A DNA stretch of 64,000 nt, taken from positions 62,001-126,000 of the forward strand of contig JBFWLB010000001.1 in the NCBI GenBank assembly GCA_050252335.1, in the 5' to 3' direction. Source of the DNA: Berkiella_A sp050252335 (GTDB taxonomy: Bacteria; Pseudomonadota; Gammaproteobacteria; Berkiellales; Berkiellaceae). This document shows positions 1 through 8,745 of the stretch, in pieces; the stretch's first letter is position 1; every line of letters begins with the position of its first letter. The notes beneath the pieces are model-generated. The model was not told the DNA's origin. It searched no databases and was given only the letters and a program-made list of their open reading frames with translations. Position numbers and translations under genes: made by a program.

Positions 1-447
1 GGTTCTGCCTGTTGAATAAGCAGGTTGTGCCTCGTAAGTTTCGTGTATAGTGATGTATAAAGGGCCAATTGATTTTACGCGGCCGGTAATTTTTCCAACT
101 TGAACCGTATCGCCCTCGAGAAATAATTCTCTCCAATTAATAATAAACCAAGCAATAAAATTGGTAATATTGTCTCGTTGTGTAATGGTAACAGCAGCAG
201 ATAAGAAGCCAATAAAGGCAAGTATTTGGAAGAATTTATCTATCCAAATTTGCACGAGCAGCATAAAGAATATAATTAAGAAAAGATATTTTAATCGAGT
301 CCGTACCTTTTCTTTGCGTCGAACCATTTTGACTCTAAATTTTACAAATAATACGGCAATTAAATAGAGAAAAAGAAAAATAACGGTAAGAAGCGCCGTT
401 TCTAGAAGATTTTCTTTAAGGGGTGCTGAAAGTGCTTTAATGATCAT
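1..447 (-). CDS. MscS-family mechanosensitive channel, N-terminal part (cut by window edge)
   Basis: Not closed in the window: reading leftward from an ATG at 447, 149 codons run open to base 1. The first ~75 residues contain two hydrophobic segments split by a basic stretch (KMVRRKEKVRTR). Residues ~75-115 resemble the pore helix of MscS (GFLSAAVTITQRDNITNF), and ~115-140 match the start of the beta domain (LFLEGDTVQVGKITGRVKSI). MscS proteins are inner-membrane channels that open under membrane tension during osmotic downshock. The short N-terminus suggests a small MscS-like channel. No strong ribosome binding site is visible. The family call is firm; the subtype cannot be judged from a fragment. 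Confidence 0.8.
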   Translation of the reverse strand, partial: MIIKALSAPLKENLLETALLTVIFLFLYLIAVLFVKFRVKMVRRKEKVRTRLKYLFLIIFFMLLVQIWIDKFFQILAFIGFLSAAVTITQRDNITNFIAWFIINWRELFLEGDTVQVGKITGRVKSIGPLYITIHETYEAQPAYSTGRT

Positions 448-680
448 ACTTTAATCTTTAATTGCGTATACGCCTTCACAGATGATTTTTCCCTTCACAG
501 GCGCCTCAAAGAATGAGTCGTATAATGCTTTCAGGCATTCAACAATGAGGGCACACATAAACATTTGGCCAATTATATATGAATTTATTCGATTCAGCAT
601 CGAAAAAAATTAGGCAACCCTTCATGCCTTGCCGCTAAAATTTATGTGCGGTGATTATATGTGAGTGGCGTTTTGAAAAA

Positions 681-2057
681 TTAGCTGCTCAACAAATAAT
701 CATAATCACTTTCAATTTTATGTGTACTCAAGCAATTTAAGAAATTTGCAAAGCACATCCAAGCAGCAATGGCATTTAAATCTTTAATTTGTGGAGGCAG
801 AAATTTAGGTGCGATGACAATGCCTTCTTCAACGAGTTGCGCTAAATCACGAATATCTTCTAAATTTGTTTTTCCACAAAATAAGATAGGAATGCGTTCT
901 AATTTACCTTTTTTAACGGCAAGCTGTATAAAATTATAAACCGTCACAAAACCCTTTGTATAAGATAAGTCCTTTGTAAAGGGGCCCATGGTTGGTAAGC
1001 TGCCTCTAAAAACGCGTGTTGTAAAAGAGTAGGCTGTATCTTCATCGTATCCTTCTTCTAAGAAGAAATTAAATATTTCAACAAAGGTTGCGCCTTCTTC
1101 TGCTAACTCGATAGCTCTAATACGATTCGCCAGTTTTTTTAAACGTGCTGGAAAGGATACCAAACACAAGATTTCCATGAGTACAGCCAAACCTTCTTGT
1201 GTGACAGTGGAAGAAGGAGGGCCTTTGCTTAAGAAGGTACAGTAAGGTTGTAGTTTTCCATTCAATGTTGTTCCAATATGTACTAGACCTTCGTGCACTT
1301 CTAAGAGATTCAGATCACGTCTATTAAATAACGCATCTTGTCGCAGCTTAATGTAATCTGCACCTGCGGCTGCGTCAGAAACAATGCCATCACTGATAAT
1401 CACTCTTAAGGGTTTATCTGCTTCTTGAAAATGCCTAGAGAGTTTTTTTTGTAAAATTTCAACGGCTTTCTCAGCATTAATCGTTCTTGGATCTTCTTGA
1501 ACGACTTCGCTTTTATCAATCTGACAGAGCGCCTCTGTCATTAATTGACCTAGTTCTGCAATCGTGGGATCACCCGCATGAAAGACATCTTTTGCAGATC
1601 CATACAATAGCTTAGATAGATTTGAAAACTCAGGCGTGCCGCAGGCTTCTAACATACGCAATACAAGTACGTATTCATTGCATTTTTTCTTCAACATTTT
1701 GCCAACTGTATTGAATTGGCCTAGTTTTCGAGTAACTTGTCTTTCTATGGTATAAAAGACTTCTCGTTGCGCATTAAAATCTATTTTATTCTGCTGAAGA
1801 TAATTTTCTTGAGAAATTTTAGGTTGTTGTTTGCATTTGTGCTTAAAGAAATCTTGTTTGATAGACTCATTCCACTTTATGGCATCTAAGATACGTATTG
1901 GCTCCTGTGCTCTCACCAGCTCATCTGAGAGCGCCTTGATATTTTCAAGGTAGGGTGTAGGTGTTTTGCGCTTGGTCATCATATCTTTTGTTGCTTCAGC
2001 TTCGATGATGGTTTGTTCTAACATAATTCTAGCTGATTCCTCATGTGCTGTGGCCAA
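681..2057 (-). CDS. DUF1704 / QEGLA-motif protein, putative MATCAP-type metallopeptidase
   Basis: 458 aa, no signal peptide or membrane segment, so probably cytosolic. Residues 255-260 read HEGLVH, an HExxxH zinc-binding motif, followed by GTTLNG and by TQEGLA at 286-291, whose Glu would be the third metal ligand. This is the pattern of the DUF1704 family (bacterial members are named flavohemoglobin expression-modulating QEGLA protein). Eukaryotic MATCAP enzymes of the family remove C-terminal tyrosine from tubulin. The bacterial substrate is not known to me. The gene stands alone, tail to head with dsbD 25 bp upstream, so the two may be co-transcribed. Family assignment is good; function is open. 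Confidence 0.8.
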   Translation of the reverse strand: MATAHEESARIMLEQTIIEAEATKDMMTKRKTPTPYLENIKALSDELVRAQEPIRILDAIKWNESIKQDFFKHKCKQQPKISQENYLQQNKIDFNAQREVFYTIERQVTRKLGQFNTVGKMLKKKCNEYVLVLRMLEACGTPEFSNLSKLLYGSAKDVFHAGDPTIAELGQLMTEALCQIDKSEVVQEDPRTINAEKAVEILQKKLSRHFQEADKPLRVIISDGIVSDAAAGADYIKLRQDALFNRRDLNLLEVHEGLVHIGTTLNGKLQPYCTFLSKGPPSSTVTQEGLAVLMEILCLVSFPARLKKLANRIRAIELAEEGATFVEIFNFFLEEGYDEDTAYSFTTRVFRGSLPTMGPFTKDLSYTKGFVTVYNFIQLAVKKGKLERIPILFCGKTNLEDIRDLAQLVEEGIVIAPKFLPPQIKDLNAIAAWMCFANFLNCLSTHKIESDYDYLLSS

Positions 2058-2082
2058 TTATTCTAAAATTAGATCTTCTTTA

Positions 2083-3936
2083 TTAAGTCATTTGTTGAGG
2101 GTATATTTTGCTAAGCCTTGCAAGAAAAGGCGCTAAACTGCTTTTTCCGATTAATCGTTCTTCTCGGGCTTCTTTTCCATCTGTGTCAAAAAACAGTATT
2201 GCAGGTGGCCCATAGATATTTAAATGATTGATGAGCGCTTGTTTTTCTGCGGTCATTTCTGTCATATCAATTATGAGCAGCTGCCAATTTTTCAGCTTTG
2301 ATTGTGCGATTGTATTTGCAAAAATGACTTTTTCATTGTCTTTACAGGTCGTGCACCAATTTGCATAGGCTTTTACTAAAGTGGGAGATTGATGTTTTTG
2401 CGCCGTTATCAAAAATTGATGAAGATCTTCAATTGAATCAATGGTTTTAAAGTGAAGATCTGCAACCTTGTTTTGCGTTGTGCCATACCATAAATTTGTT
2501 AATAGTTGTTGAGGACTATTATCATTGTGTTTAACAGTAAGGAGGCACATACAGGCCGCTAACATAAATAAAACACCTATGCGCGCGCTGATTTCTTTGA
2601 GATGAGAGAAGGTGCCTAACCAATAGGCTATCAGTAAACACCATAAAGACCACAAGATAAGCGCTGTTTGACTGCTTAGTATGCGGCTGATAAGCCAAAT
2701 ACTTAAGGCAAACAAGATTGCAGCAAAAAATTTGTTAACAATATGCATCCATTGGCCAGCTTTGGGTAAATAATGTCCCCCTAAAGTTCCGGCTATCATC
2801 AAAACCGATCCCATGCCCAACCCCAGACAAAAGAGTGTGCTAGCGCCGAGCCAGTAATTTCCTGTTTGGGCAATAAAACTTAAAGCACCTACCAGCGGTG
2901 CACTGACACAAGGTGAAGCAATCAATGTTGCGAGTGTGCCCATGACCACAGCATTTAGATAACTACCCGCTGGAAAGTTCATTTGCCATTGGCTTATTTT
3001 ATTTTGGAGGCTGGATGGTAAACCAAAATGTACAATACCTACCTGCACTAAGCCGAGATACATGAAAATACTTGCAAAAGCAGTAATAAAGAGTGGTTGT
3101 TGAAACAAGGCTTGAAAGTTTTTTCCTAAAAAAACAGCAATGACACCGAGCAGTGCTAAAGTCAATGCCATGCTCATTGTGTAACTTAGCGAAAGAAGAA
3201 ATGCTTTTTTTGTATTGAGTTTTTTCTGACCTATAATCACTGAAGATAAAATAGGTAGCATTGGTAGTACGCAAGGTGTAAAGCTTAAGAGCGTACCTAA
3301 GCCTAAAAAAGTTAATAATGTTTTTAAAATAGATGCACTAAAAAGTGTGTTTGTCTCAGGTGTCGTTGGTGACGTGGGCTTAAGTATGGTATTTTCTGGT
3401 GCCAGTGTTTTTTGCGATATATTCTGACTTTCTGTTAGGGTGAGGATTTTGTTGTTTTGCCAATGTATATTAAAAGATTTATCTATAGGTGGATAGCATA
3501 GACCTTGTTCTGAACAGCCTTGATAATGAACTTTAAGGGAAGTTGAGCCTGGCACTATATTTTTAAGTGCTAAGCTAAACTCTAAGATCCCCTCATAAAT
3601 GGGTTGTTCTCCAAAATAAGGATCATGAATGATCTTGGCTGGTGGCAATTCTAAATCTGAAAGCTGAATTTCTTTCTTGCCTTGTTCAGAGTGCAGGAAG
3701 AGAGAGAGTTGTTTTTGATAGAGATAGTATCCAGGCGCTAAGATCCAGGAGAGTGTAATATCGCCTTGTGGATTGATGAAGCTTTGTAGCTGGAAGGCTT
3801 GCGCTTGAGATAAGAAATTACTTTTAGAAATACCCAAGCCTGTTAAATCATTCGATTGTGTTTGAGCCGATGCTAGGATAGGCGCACTTAGTATGCAGCT
3901 AAGGATCAGTGTCAACGCCAAGACGAGATTTTTCAT
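2083..3936 (-). CDS. dsbD: Thiol:disulfide interchange protein DsbD
   Basis: 617 aa, usual length for the family. It moves electrons from cytoplasmic thioredoxin across the inner membrane to periplasmic partners (DsbC, CcmG), keeping them reduced. A signal peptide covers residues ~1-25. The periplasmic alpha domain carries the Cys pair in GCSEQGLCYPP. The central eight-helix CcdA-like domain has its two cysteines in FTPCVLPMLP and ASPCVSAPL. The C-terminal thioredoxin-like gamma domain has NWCTTCK. All six catalytic cysteines are therefore present. It is divergent from cutA, with only 57 bp between start codons; the dsbD-cutA pairing is common in proteobacteria and has been linked to copper tolerance. 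Confidence 0.95.
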   Translation of the reverse strand: MKNLVLALTLILSCILSAPILASAQTQSNDLTGLGISKSNFLSQAQAFQLQSFINPQGDITLSWILAPGYYLYQKQLSLFLHSEQGKKEIQLSDLELPPAKIIHDPYFGEQPIYEGILEFSLALKNIVPGSTSLKVHYQGCSEQGLCYPPIDKSFNIHWQNNKILTLTESQNISQKTLAPENTILKPTSPTTPETNTLFSASILKTLLTFLGLGTLLSFTPCVLPMLPILSSVIIGQKKLNTKKAFLLSLSYTMSMALTLALLGVIAVFLGKNFQALFQQPLFITAFASIFMYLGLVQVGIVHFGLPSSLQNKISQWQMNFPAGSYLNAVVMGTLATLIASPCVSAPLVGALSFIAQTGNYWLGASTLFCLGLGMGSVLMIAGTLGGHYLPKAGQWMHIVNKFFAAILFALSIWLISRILSSQTALILWSLWCLLIAYWLGTFSHLKEISARIGVLFMLAACMCLLTVKHNDNSPQQLLTNLWYGTTQNKVADLHFKTIDSIEDLHQFLITAQKHQSPTLVKAYANWCTTCKDNEKVIFANTIAQSKLKNWQLLIIDMTEMTAEKQALINHLNIYGPPAILFFDTDGKEAREERLIGKSSLAPFLARLSKIYPQQMT

Positions 3937-3993
3937 ATATTTTTTAACTTTATTACTTTTTTATTCAAATGCTTTCAATGCTAAGGAGCCAGT

Positions 3994-4314
3994 GTGAGTA
4001 CTGATTATTGTGTTATTTATTGTACCTGTCCAAATCGAGAAACGGCTGAGAATTTGTCGGCATTATTATTAGAAAAACGCTTAGTTGCGTGCCTTAACAT
4101 TGTGCCTCACTTAAGCTCCCATTATATCTGGCAAGGTAAAATAACAAAAGGTGAAGAACTTTTGCTGATCATTAAAACAAAAACAAGCAAACTAACTCAG
4201 GTTGAGGCAGCTATTTTAGAAGTGCATCCTTATGAGTTTCCTGAGTTTATTGCAATGCCCATCATCTATGGCAATCGGCAGTATTTGGAGTGGGTTAACG
4301 AAGTGGTAGATTAA
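3994..4314 (+). CDS. cutA: CutA1 divalent-cation tolerance protein
   Basis: 106 aa, full length for CutA1, a small trimeric ferredoxin-like protein tied genetically to copper tolerance in E. coli and of unsettled biochemistry. The family signature is clear: TCPNRETAENLSALLLEKR near the N-terminus, RLVACLNIVP, the SHYIWQGKI strand, then HPYEFPE and the closing YLEWV. The start is GTG at 3994, chosen because AAGGAG lies six bases upstream. Head-to-head with dsbD. A hairpin follows the stop. Confidence 0.93.
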   Translation: MSTDYCVIYCTCPNRETAENLSALLLEKRLVACLNIVPHLSSHYIWQGKITKGEELLLIIKTKTSKLTQVEAAILEVHPYEFPEFIAMPIIYGNRQYLEWVNEVVD

Positions 4315-4362
4315 GAATAGAAGTGTTTTCAAAAAAGCCATTTTCTGTTGATCCTTACGTTG

Positions 4363-4420
4363 CAGATTTTTGAGCATTACTCTTTTATAGCTGTGTAAAT
4401 TGAGTTGCTCAAAAAATCTG
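4363..4420. terminator. Hairpin between convergent cutA and diguanylate cyclase genes
   Basis: CAGATTTTTGAGCA (4363-4376) pairs with TGCTCAAAAAATCTG (4406-4420), with one bulged base and a ~29-base loop. It lies between two convergent genes and could end transcription from both sides. The long loop makes it a weak-looking terminator. Confidence 0.4.
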
Positions 4421-4466
4421 CGCCTGATCTGAATAAAAAGCTATTATTTTTGAGGTATTTCCTAGA

Positions 4467-6122
4467 TTATTCTGCATCAAGTACAACACAATTTCGACCT
4501 TGAGATTTTGCCGCATATAAAGCTTTGTCTGCGGCTTGCACGAGTTTGCCGACCGTATTATTGGTTGTGGTAAATTCAGCCAAGCCACAGCTCACTGTTG
4601 CCGTAAATTCAACAAGTGGATCACTGCTTTGATGTAACAATTTTGAAAAACCTTTACGGATGTCTTCCAGTAAAGGCAAAATTACATTTCTATCTGTTTG
4701 TGGCAGAATAATTGCGAATTCCTCACCGCCGTATCTGCCAATACTATCTGTTTTACGCAAACGTTGTTTTAGCAATCGTGCAAGACCTTTTATCACTCTG
4801 TCGCCAATAGGGTGTCCATGGTTATCGTTGATGGCTTTAAAATAATCAATATCAATCATGGCAAAGCTTAACGGTAAATGATTTCGTTTAGCGCGAGCTA
4901 TCTCGAGATCAAGTTGTTCTAGTATGCGAGTATGATTTAATAGCCCTGTTAGACTGTCTTGGATCATTTCAGCTCTGAGCGTTCTTGCTCTGTCTGAACG
5001 TGCTTGAATGGCTAATACTAAATGCTCAGGATCCATTGGCTTGGTCAGAAAATCATCGCCACCTAGTTTGATAGCATGTAGTTGTTTATCCATATCCGCT
5101 TCTGCCGATAAATAGACAATGGGAATGCTCATATAAGGTTCTTGTTGACGAATCATCTTCGTTAATTCGAAGCCAGAACATTCTGGCATGTATAGATCCA
5201 TTAAAATTAATTCGGGTTGGAATTCTTGTAAGATTTTATTGATTTCCATTGGGTTGTTGATAGCTTCTGTAATCATCCCCGCATTTTCCAATTGTTGCTG
5301 GATAAATTTTGCTTGAGTACGAGAATCTTCGACAATCAGAATTCGATAAGGCGTTATTTCATTTTTATTGAGTGCAATATGATCAATCTTTTCTATTAGA
5401 TGTGTAAATTCGACGGGGCGCACGAGATAAGCGCTGCCACCTGCACGTACTGCAAATAATCGAGTGGCTACTCTGTTATCAAAAGAAACAAATAAAATAG
5501 GTACTTTTTCTGATATTGGTTTAATAAGAGCGGGATCTTTATGTGCGCAAAATTCGGTATCTAATAAAATGGCATGATAGCTATTGGGTGGGTGGTGATT
5601 GATGAGTTCTATGATTTCCTCCAAACTATCACAAGAGGAGCTCGTATAATTGAAATATTTTACTTGGTTAATGATTTCTTCAACCAATTGTTTATCGCGT
5701 AGTCCAATAATCAGATGATGTAATTTTTGTGTATTTTCATGGGAAGCCGGGGGAATATCTGTTTCTAAGTGAATCTGGGTGACTTGTTGTAACATGTCTA
5801 CTTGAGATTGCAGCGTATTGATGGCATTACGTGAAAGTGATTTATGCTTGGCGCTTATATTCTTGTGAATCAACTGGTATATTTTATCGACAACAATTCT
5901 AATCGCAGGTTGATTGAGTGCATGCACAGCGTTTTGAATCTCTGCAATGGTTTTTTGTAGCGTATGTAGATCTTCTTGTGAGATGGACTTTATATCTAGA
6001 TTAGAAACAAGATGGGATAATTGATTCACCATTTGTGGAAACGTATGCAAAATGCTAGGAGATACTCCTTGGGTCTTAGCTTCCATGTTGTTTATTTGTG
6101 GGGGGCGTATATTTTTACTCAT
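4467..6122 (-). CDS. Response-regulator diguanylate cyclase with two receiver domains (PleD-like)
   Basis: 551 aa, soluble. Residues ~1-130 are helical with no recognised motif. Residues ~135-250 form a receiver-like domain (ILLDTEF, then VRPVEF where a Lys would be expected), probably degenerate. Residues 260-375 form a complete receiver with acidic pair ED (265-266), phospho-acceptor Asp309 in LMDLYMP, and Lys361 in TKPMD. The GGDEF domain (~385-551) has an intact active site GGEEF (465-469) and an RxxD inhibitory site, RKTD at 456-459, five residues upstream. It should make c-di-GMP in response to phosphorylation and be product-inhibited. No histidine kinase is adjacent, so the input is unknown. 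Confidence 0.9.
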   Translation of the reverse strand: MSKNIRPPQINNMEAKTQGVSPSILHTFPQMVNQLSHLVSNLDIKSISQEDLHTLQKTIAEIQNAVHALNQPAIRIVVDKIYQLIHKNISAKHKSLSRNAINTLQSQVDMLQQVTQIHLETDIPPASHENTQKLHHLIIGLRDKQLVEEIINQVKYFNYTSSSCDSLEEIIELINHHPPNSYHAILLDTEFCAHKDPALIKPISEKVPILFVSFDNRVATRLFAVRAGGSAYLVRPVEFTHLIEKIDHIALNKNEITPYRILIVEDSRTQAKFIQQQLENAGMITEAINNPMEINKILQEFQPELILMDLYMPECSGFELTKMIRQQEPYMSIPIVYLSAEADMDKQLHAIKLGGDDFLTKPMDPEHLVLAIQARSDRARTLRAEMIQDSLTGLLNHTRILEQLDLEIARAKRNHLPLSFAMIDIDYFKAINDNHGHPIGDRVIKGLARLLKQRLRKTDSIGRYGGEEFAIILPQTDRNVILPLLEDIRKGFSKLLHQSSDPLVEFTATVSCGLAEFTTTNNTVGKLVQAADKALYAAKSQGRNCVVLDAE

Positions 6123-6396
6123 CCAAGTTCCACAGTTATAAGTTTGTTGTACGGCTATTTTTCTAGCCGCTGTGTGATTCTTTGTCCCTAGATAGTTAAG
6201 ACTAGTATAAGAATAGTATAGGTGGTCAGCGCAGCTTGATACTACTCAGATATTAGCATATGCACTTATCCATCATACCGTGAATATTCACATTAATCTT
6301 TGTCTATTTAGTGCCCATTACGATGGATTCTTAATAAAAATTAGTCCATATCCAAGCGACTGAGGGTTTTTGATTCAAAAAATTAATGTATTGCCC

Positions 6397-6425
6397 TTGA
6401 ACTCATAAATGTTAGTCCATATTAT
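6397..6425 (+). promoter_or_regulatory. groESL promoter, sigma70-type overlapping a sigma32-like site
   Basis: TTGAAC (6397-6402), a 17-base spacer and TATTAT (6420-6425) form a good sigma70 promoter. The same bases read CTTGAA (6396-6401) and CCATAT (6418-6423), which resembles an RpoH heat-shock promoter. The -10 box runs directly into the CIRCE operator. Confidence 0.6.
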
Positions 6426-6451
6426 TAGCACTCAGAGAGGCAGAGTGCTAA
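6425..6451 (+). promoter_or_regulatory. CIRCE element (HrcA operator)
   Basis: TTAGCACTC (6425-6433), nine bases, then GAGTGCTAA (6443-6451): a perfect match to the CIRCE consensus. HrcA binds this inverted repeat and represses chaperone operons until heat or misfolded protein titrates GroEL. The position just after the -10 box suits direct repression. hrcA itself is not in the window. Confidence 0.95.
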
Positions 6452-6511
6452 TAGAAAGCAAGTTAACTCTTTATTTTAGGTTCTATTCATTATTTTAATG
6501 GAGATTGAAGA

Positions 6512-6814
6512 ATGGCTACTAAGCTCAAAGTGAATCCACTTGGTGATCGTGTATTGGTTAGACAAGACGAAGAAATTCAAAAGACAGAAGGCGGTATCTT
6601 CTTACCTGAAACCGCTAAAGAAGCACCTCAGTATGGCACCATTGTGCGTGTCGGTCCTGGTAAACAGCTCGATAATGGCCAAATTCGCGAATTAAGCGTG
6701 AAAGAAGGCGACAAGATTATTTTTGGTAAATACTCTGGAACCAAAGTTAAGATTGGCCAAGATGAATTACTCTTCATGCGTGAAGATGACATCATCGCTG
6801 TTGTGGAAGGTTAA
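6512..6814 (+). CDS. groS: Co-chaperonin GroES
   Basis: 100 aa, a few residues longer than E. coli GroES (97). It forms the heptameric lid of the GroEL cage. Landmarks are LGDRVLVRQDEEIQKTEGGIFLP, with the mobile loop contacting GroEL, and the C-terminal FMREDDIIAVVEG. The ATG follows a GGAG site with normal spacing. It is the first gene of a two-gene operon, 48 bp before groEL, controlled by the CIRCE/promoter region upstream. Confidence 0.98.
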   Translation: MATKLKVNPLGDRVLVRQDEEIQKTEGGIFLPETAKEAPQYGTIVRVGPGKQLDNGQIRELSVKEGDKIIFGKYSGTKVKIGQDELLFMREDDIIAVVEG

Positions 6815-6862
6815 TCGTTTCGATTGATTTTAATTCATTAATTTTAAGTTTAGGAAACAAAT

Positions 6863-8524
6863 ATGCCAGCTAAACAATTTCAATTTGATGCAGAAGCACG
6901 TAAATCTACCTTAGAAGGTGTTGCAAAATTAGCACGCGCCGTACGCGTAACTTTAGGGCCTAAAGGTCGTAATGTTATGATTCAAAAATCTTTTGGTGCA
7001 CCCCTGATTACCAAAGACGGTGTAACTGTTGCTAAAAATGTTGAATTACCTAACGCACTTGAAAATCTTGCTGCAGAACTTGTGAAAGATGTTGCTTCTA
7101 AAACATCTGATGACGCCGGTGATGGTACAACCACAGCAACTGTGTTAGCACACGCAATCTTTGCTGAAGGCAACAAAGCGGTTGCAGCAGGGATTAATCC
7201 AATGGATTTAAAACGTGGTATTGATAAAGCAGTAAGAGCCGCTGTTGAATCATTAAAGAGCATTTCTGTTCCTTGCCAAGACAGCAAAGCCATTGCTCAA
7301 GTTGGTACGATTTCTGCAAACTCTGATGAAATCATTGGTAATATTATTGCTGAAGCAATGAGTAAAGTTGGTAAAGAAGGCGTCATTACTGTTGAAGATG
7401 GCACTAGCATGGATGATCAATTGGATGTTGTAGAAGGTATGCAATTTGATCGTGGTTATATTTCTCCATACTTTGTTAACAACCAACAAAACATGAGCTG
7501 CGAATTAGAAAATCCTTATGTTCTATTAGTAGACAAGAAAATTTCTAACATTCGTGAAATGTTACCTATTTTGGAAGGTGTTGCTAAAGCTGGCCGCCCA
7601 TTGTTGATTATTGCTGAAGACATCGAAGGCGAAGCATTAGCTACTTTAGTGGTTAATACCATTCGTGGCGTTGTTAAAGTATGTGCAGTAAAAGCACCTG
7701 GTTTTGGTGATCGTCGCAAAGCTATGTTACAAGATATTGCTGTTTTAACAGGTAGCAGCGTAGTTTCTGAAGAAGTTGGTTTAGTATTAGAAAAATGCCA
7801 ATTGACAGAACTTGGTACTGTTAAACGCGCTGTAATTACCAAAGAAAACGCTATTTTGATCGATGGCGCTGGTAAAGCAAATGAAATCAAAGCACGTGTT
7901 GATTCTATTCGTAGACAAATTGAAGATACAACTTCTGACTACGATCGTGAAAAATTACAAGAACGTGTTGCTAAACTTTCTGGCGGTGTTGCTGTTATTA
8001 AAGTGGGCGCAGCTACTGAAGTTGAAATGAAAGAAAAGAAAGCACGCGTTGAAGATGCATTGCATGCAACCCGTGCTGCTGTTGAAGAAGGTGTTGTTCC
8101 TGGTGGTGGTGTTGCATTCATTCGTGCAATTGACGCTGTTAAACGCACAAAGACTGATAACCGTGATCAAGAACTTGGCGTGAACATTATTGTTCGTGCA
8201 TTAGAAGCGCCACTTCGTCAGATCGTTGCTAACGCAGGTGCTGAACCTTCTGTTGTTCTCAATCGTGTTGCTGAAAGCACAGGTAACTTTGGTTACAACG
8301 CAGCAACCGGTGAATATGGTGATATGTTAGAAATGGGTATTTTGGATCCAACTAAAGTATCACGTAGTGCATTACAAAATGCAGCTTCTGTTGCTGGTCT
8401 CATGTTGACCACCGATTGCGTAATTGCTGATCTTCCTAAAGATGATAAAGACAGCGATGGCGCGCCTGGTGATATGGGCATGGGCGGCATGGGTGGTATG
8501 GGCGGCATGGGCGGCATGATGTAA
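6863..8524 (+). CDS. groL: Chaperonin GroEL
   Basis: 553 aa, normal length. Forms the 14-mer folding chamber with GroES. The ATP-binding region is intact: VTLGPKGRNVMIQKSFG, then DGVTVAK, and DDAGDGTTTATVLA holding the catalytic Asp. The C-terminus ends in the typical Gly-Gly-Met repeats (about five). Repeat element R2 begins at the base after the stop codon, followed by other palindromes before a distant bidirectional terminator. Confidence 0.99.
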   Translation: MPAKQFQFDAEARKSTLEGVAKLARAVRVTLGPKGRNVMIQKSFGAPLITKDGVTVAKNVELPNALENLAAELVKDVASKTSDDAGDGTTTATVLAHAIFAEGNKAVAAGINPMDLKRGIDKAVRAAVESLKSISVPCQDSKAIAQVGTISANSDEIIGNIIAEAMSKVGKEGVITVEDGTSMDDQLDVVEGMQFDRGYISPYFVNNQQNMSCELENPYVLLVDKKISNIREMLPILEGVAKAGRPLLIIAEDIEGEALATLVVNTIRGVVKVCAVKAPGFGDRRKAMLQDIAVLTGSSVVSEEVGLVLEKCQLTELGTVKRAVITKENAILIDGAGKANEIKARVDSIRRQIEDTTSDYDREKLQERVAKLSGGVAVIKVGAATEVEMKEKKARVEDALHATRAAVEEGVVPGGGVAFIRAIDAVKRTKTDNRDQELGVNIIVRALEAPLRQIVANAGAEPSVVLNRVAESTGNFGYNAATGEYGDMLEMGILDPTKVSRSALQNAASVAGLMLTTDCVIADLPKDDKDSDGAPGDMGMGGMGGMGGMGGMM

Positions 8525-8650
8525 TAAACGCTTCGCCTCTGGCTCTTAGGCGTTGTTGCTAAGTGCCCTCGCAATCCTCATGTACTTATCGTACACTCCG
8601 GTTGCTTGAGCACTTAGCGCCTTGCCTAAAAGCCATATGCTGTGCGTTTA
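8525..8650 (+). repeat. R2 dispersed palindromic element, copy A
   Basis: A 126-bp imperfect palindrome that starts immediately after the groEL stop. Nested arms: TAAACGC (8525-8531) with GCGTTTA (8644-8650); GGCTCTTAGG (8541-8550) with CCTAAAAGCC; CTAAGTGC with GCACTTAG; and a core of GCAATCC...CATGTAC facing GTACA...CCGGTTGC. The core and overall plan recur at 12567, 18394, 34806, 34936 and 35062. In size and form it resembles enterobacterial ERIC sequences, with no sequence identity claimed. Confidence 0.8.
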
Positions 8651-8658
8651 CGCTTCCC

Positions 8659-8709
8659 ATTTTGTTCTTAGGTGTTCTCGACTTTCGGTGCCTAAGCTAA
8701 AAACAAAAT
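8659..8709. repeat. Imperfect hairpin following R2 copy A
   Basis: ATTTTGTT (8659-8666) pairs with AACAAAAT (8702-8709), and just inside TTAGG pairs with CCTAA. There is no T-run on either side, so it is not a standard terminator. It is one of a series of stacked structures filling 8525-9018. Confidence 0.5.
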
Positions 8710-8745
8710 TGTTTGCGTATATGCTTGCTAAATCTCGCATATCAT

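Noticed and set aside
161..367. 68-codon plus-strand frame near the window start
   Set aside because: It is antisense to the MscS-like gene, which has clear family motifs.
466..560. Possible degenerate R2 copy starting TATACGCCTTCACAGATGA
   Set aside because: Only the first ~19 bases resemble the R2 end; no matching right arm or core hairpin could be found.
6982..8574. Several long minus-strand frames opposite groEL
   Set aside because: They are shadows of the groEL codon pattern without ribosome binding sites or domains.
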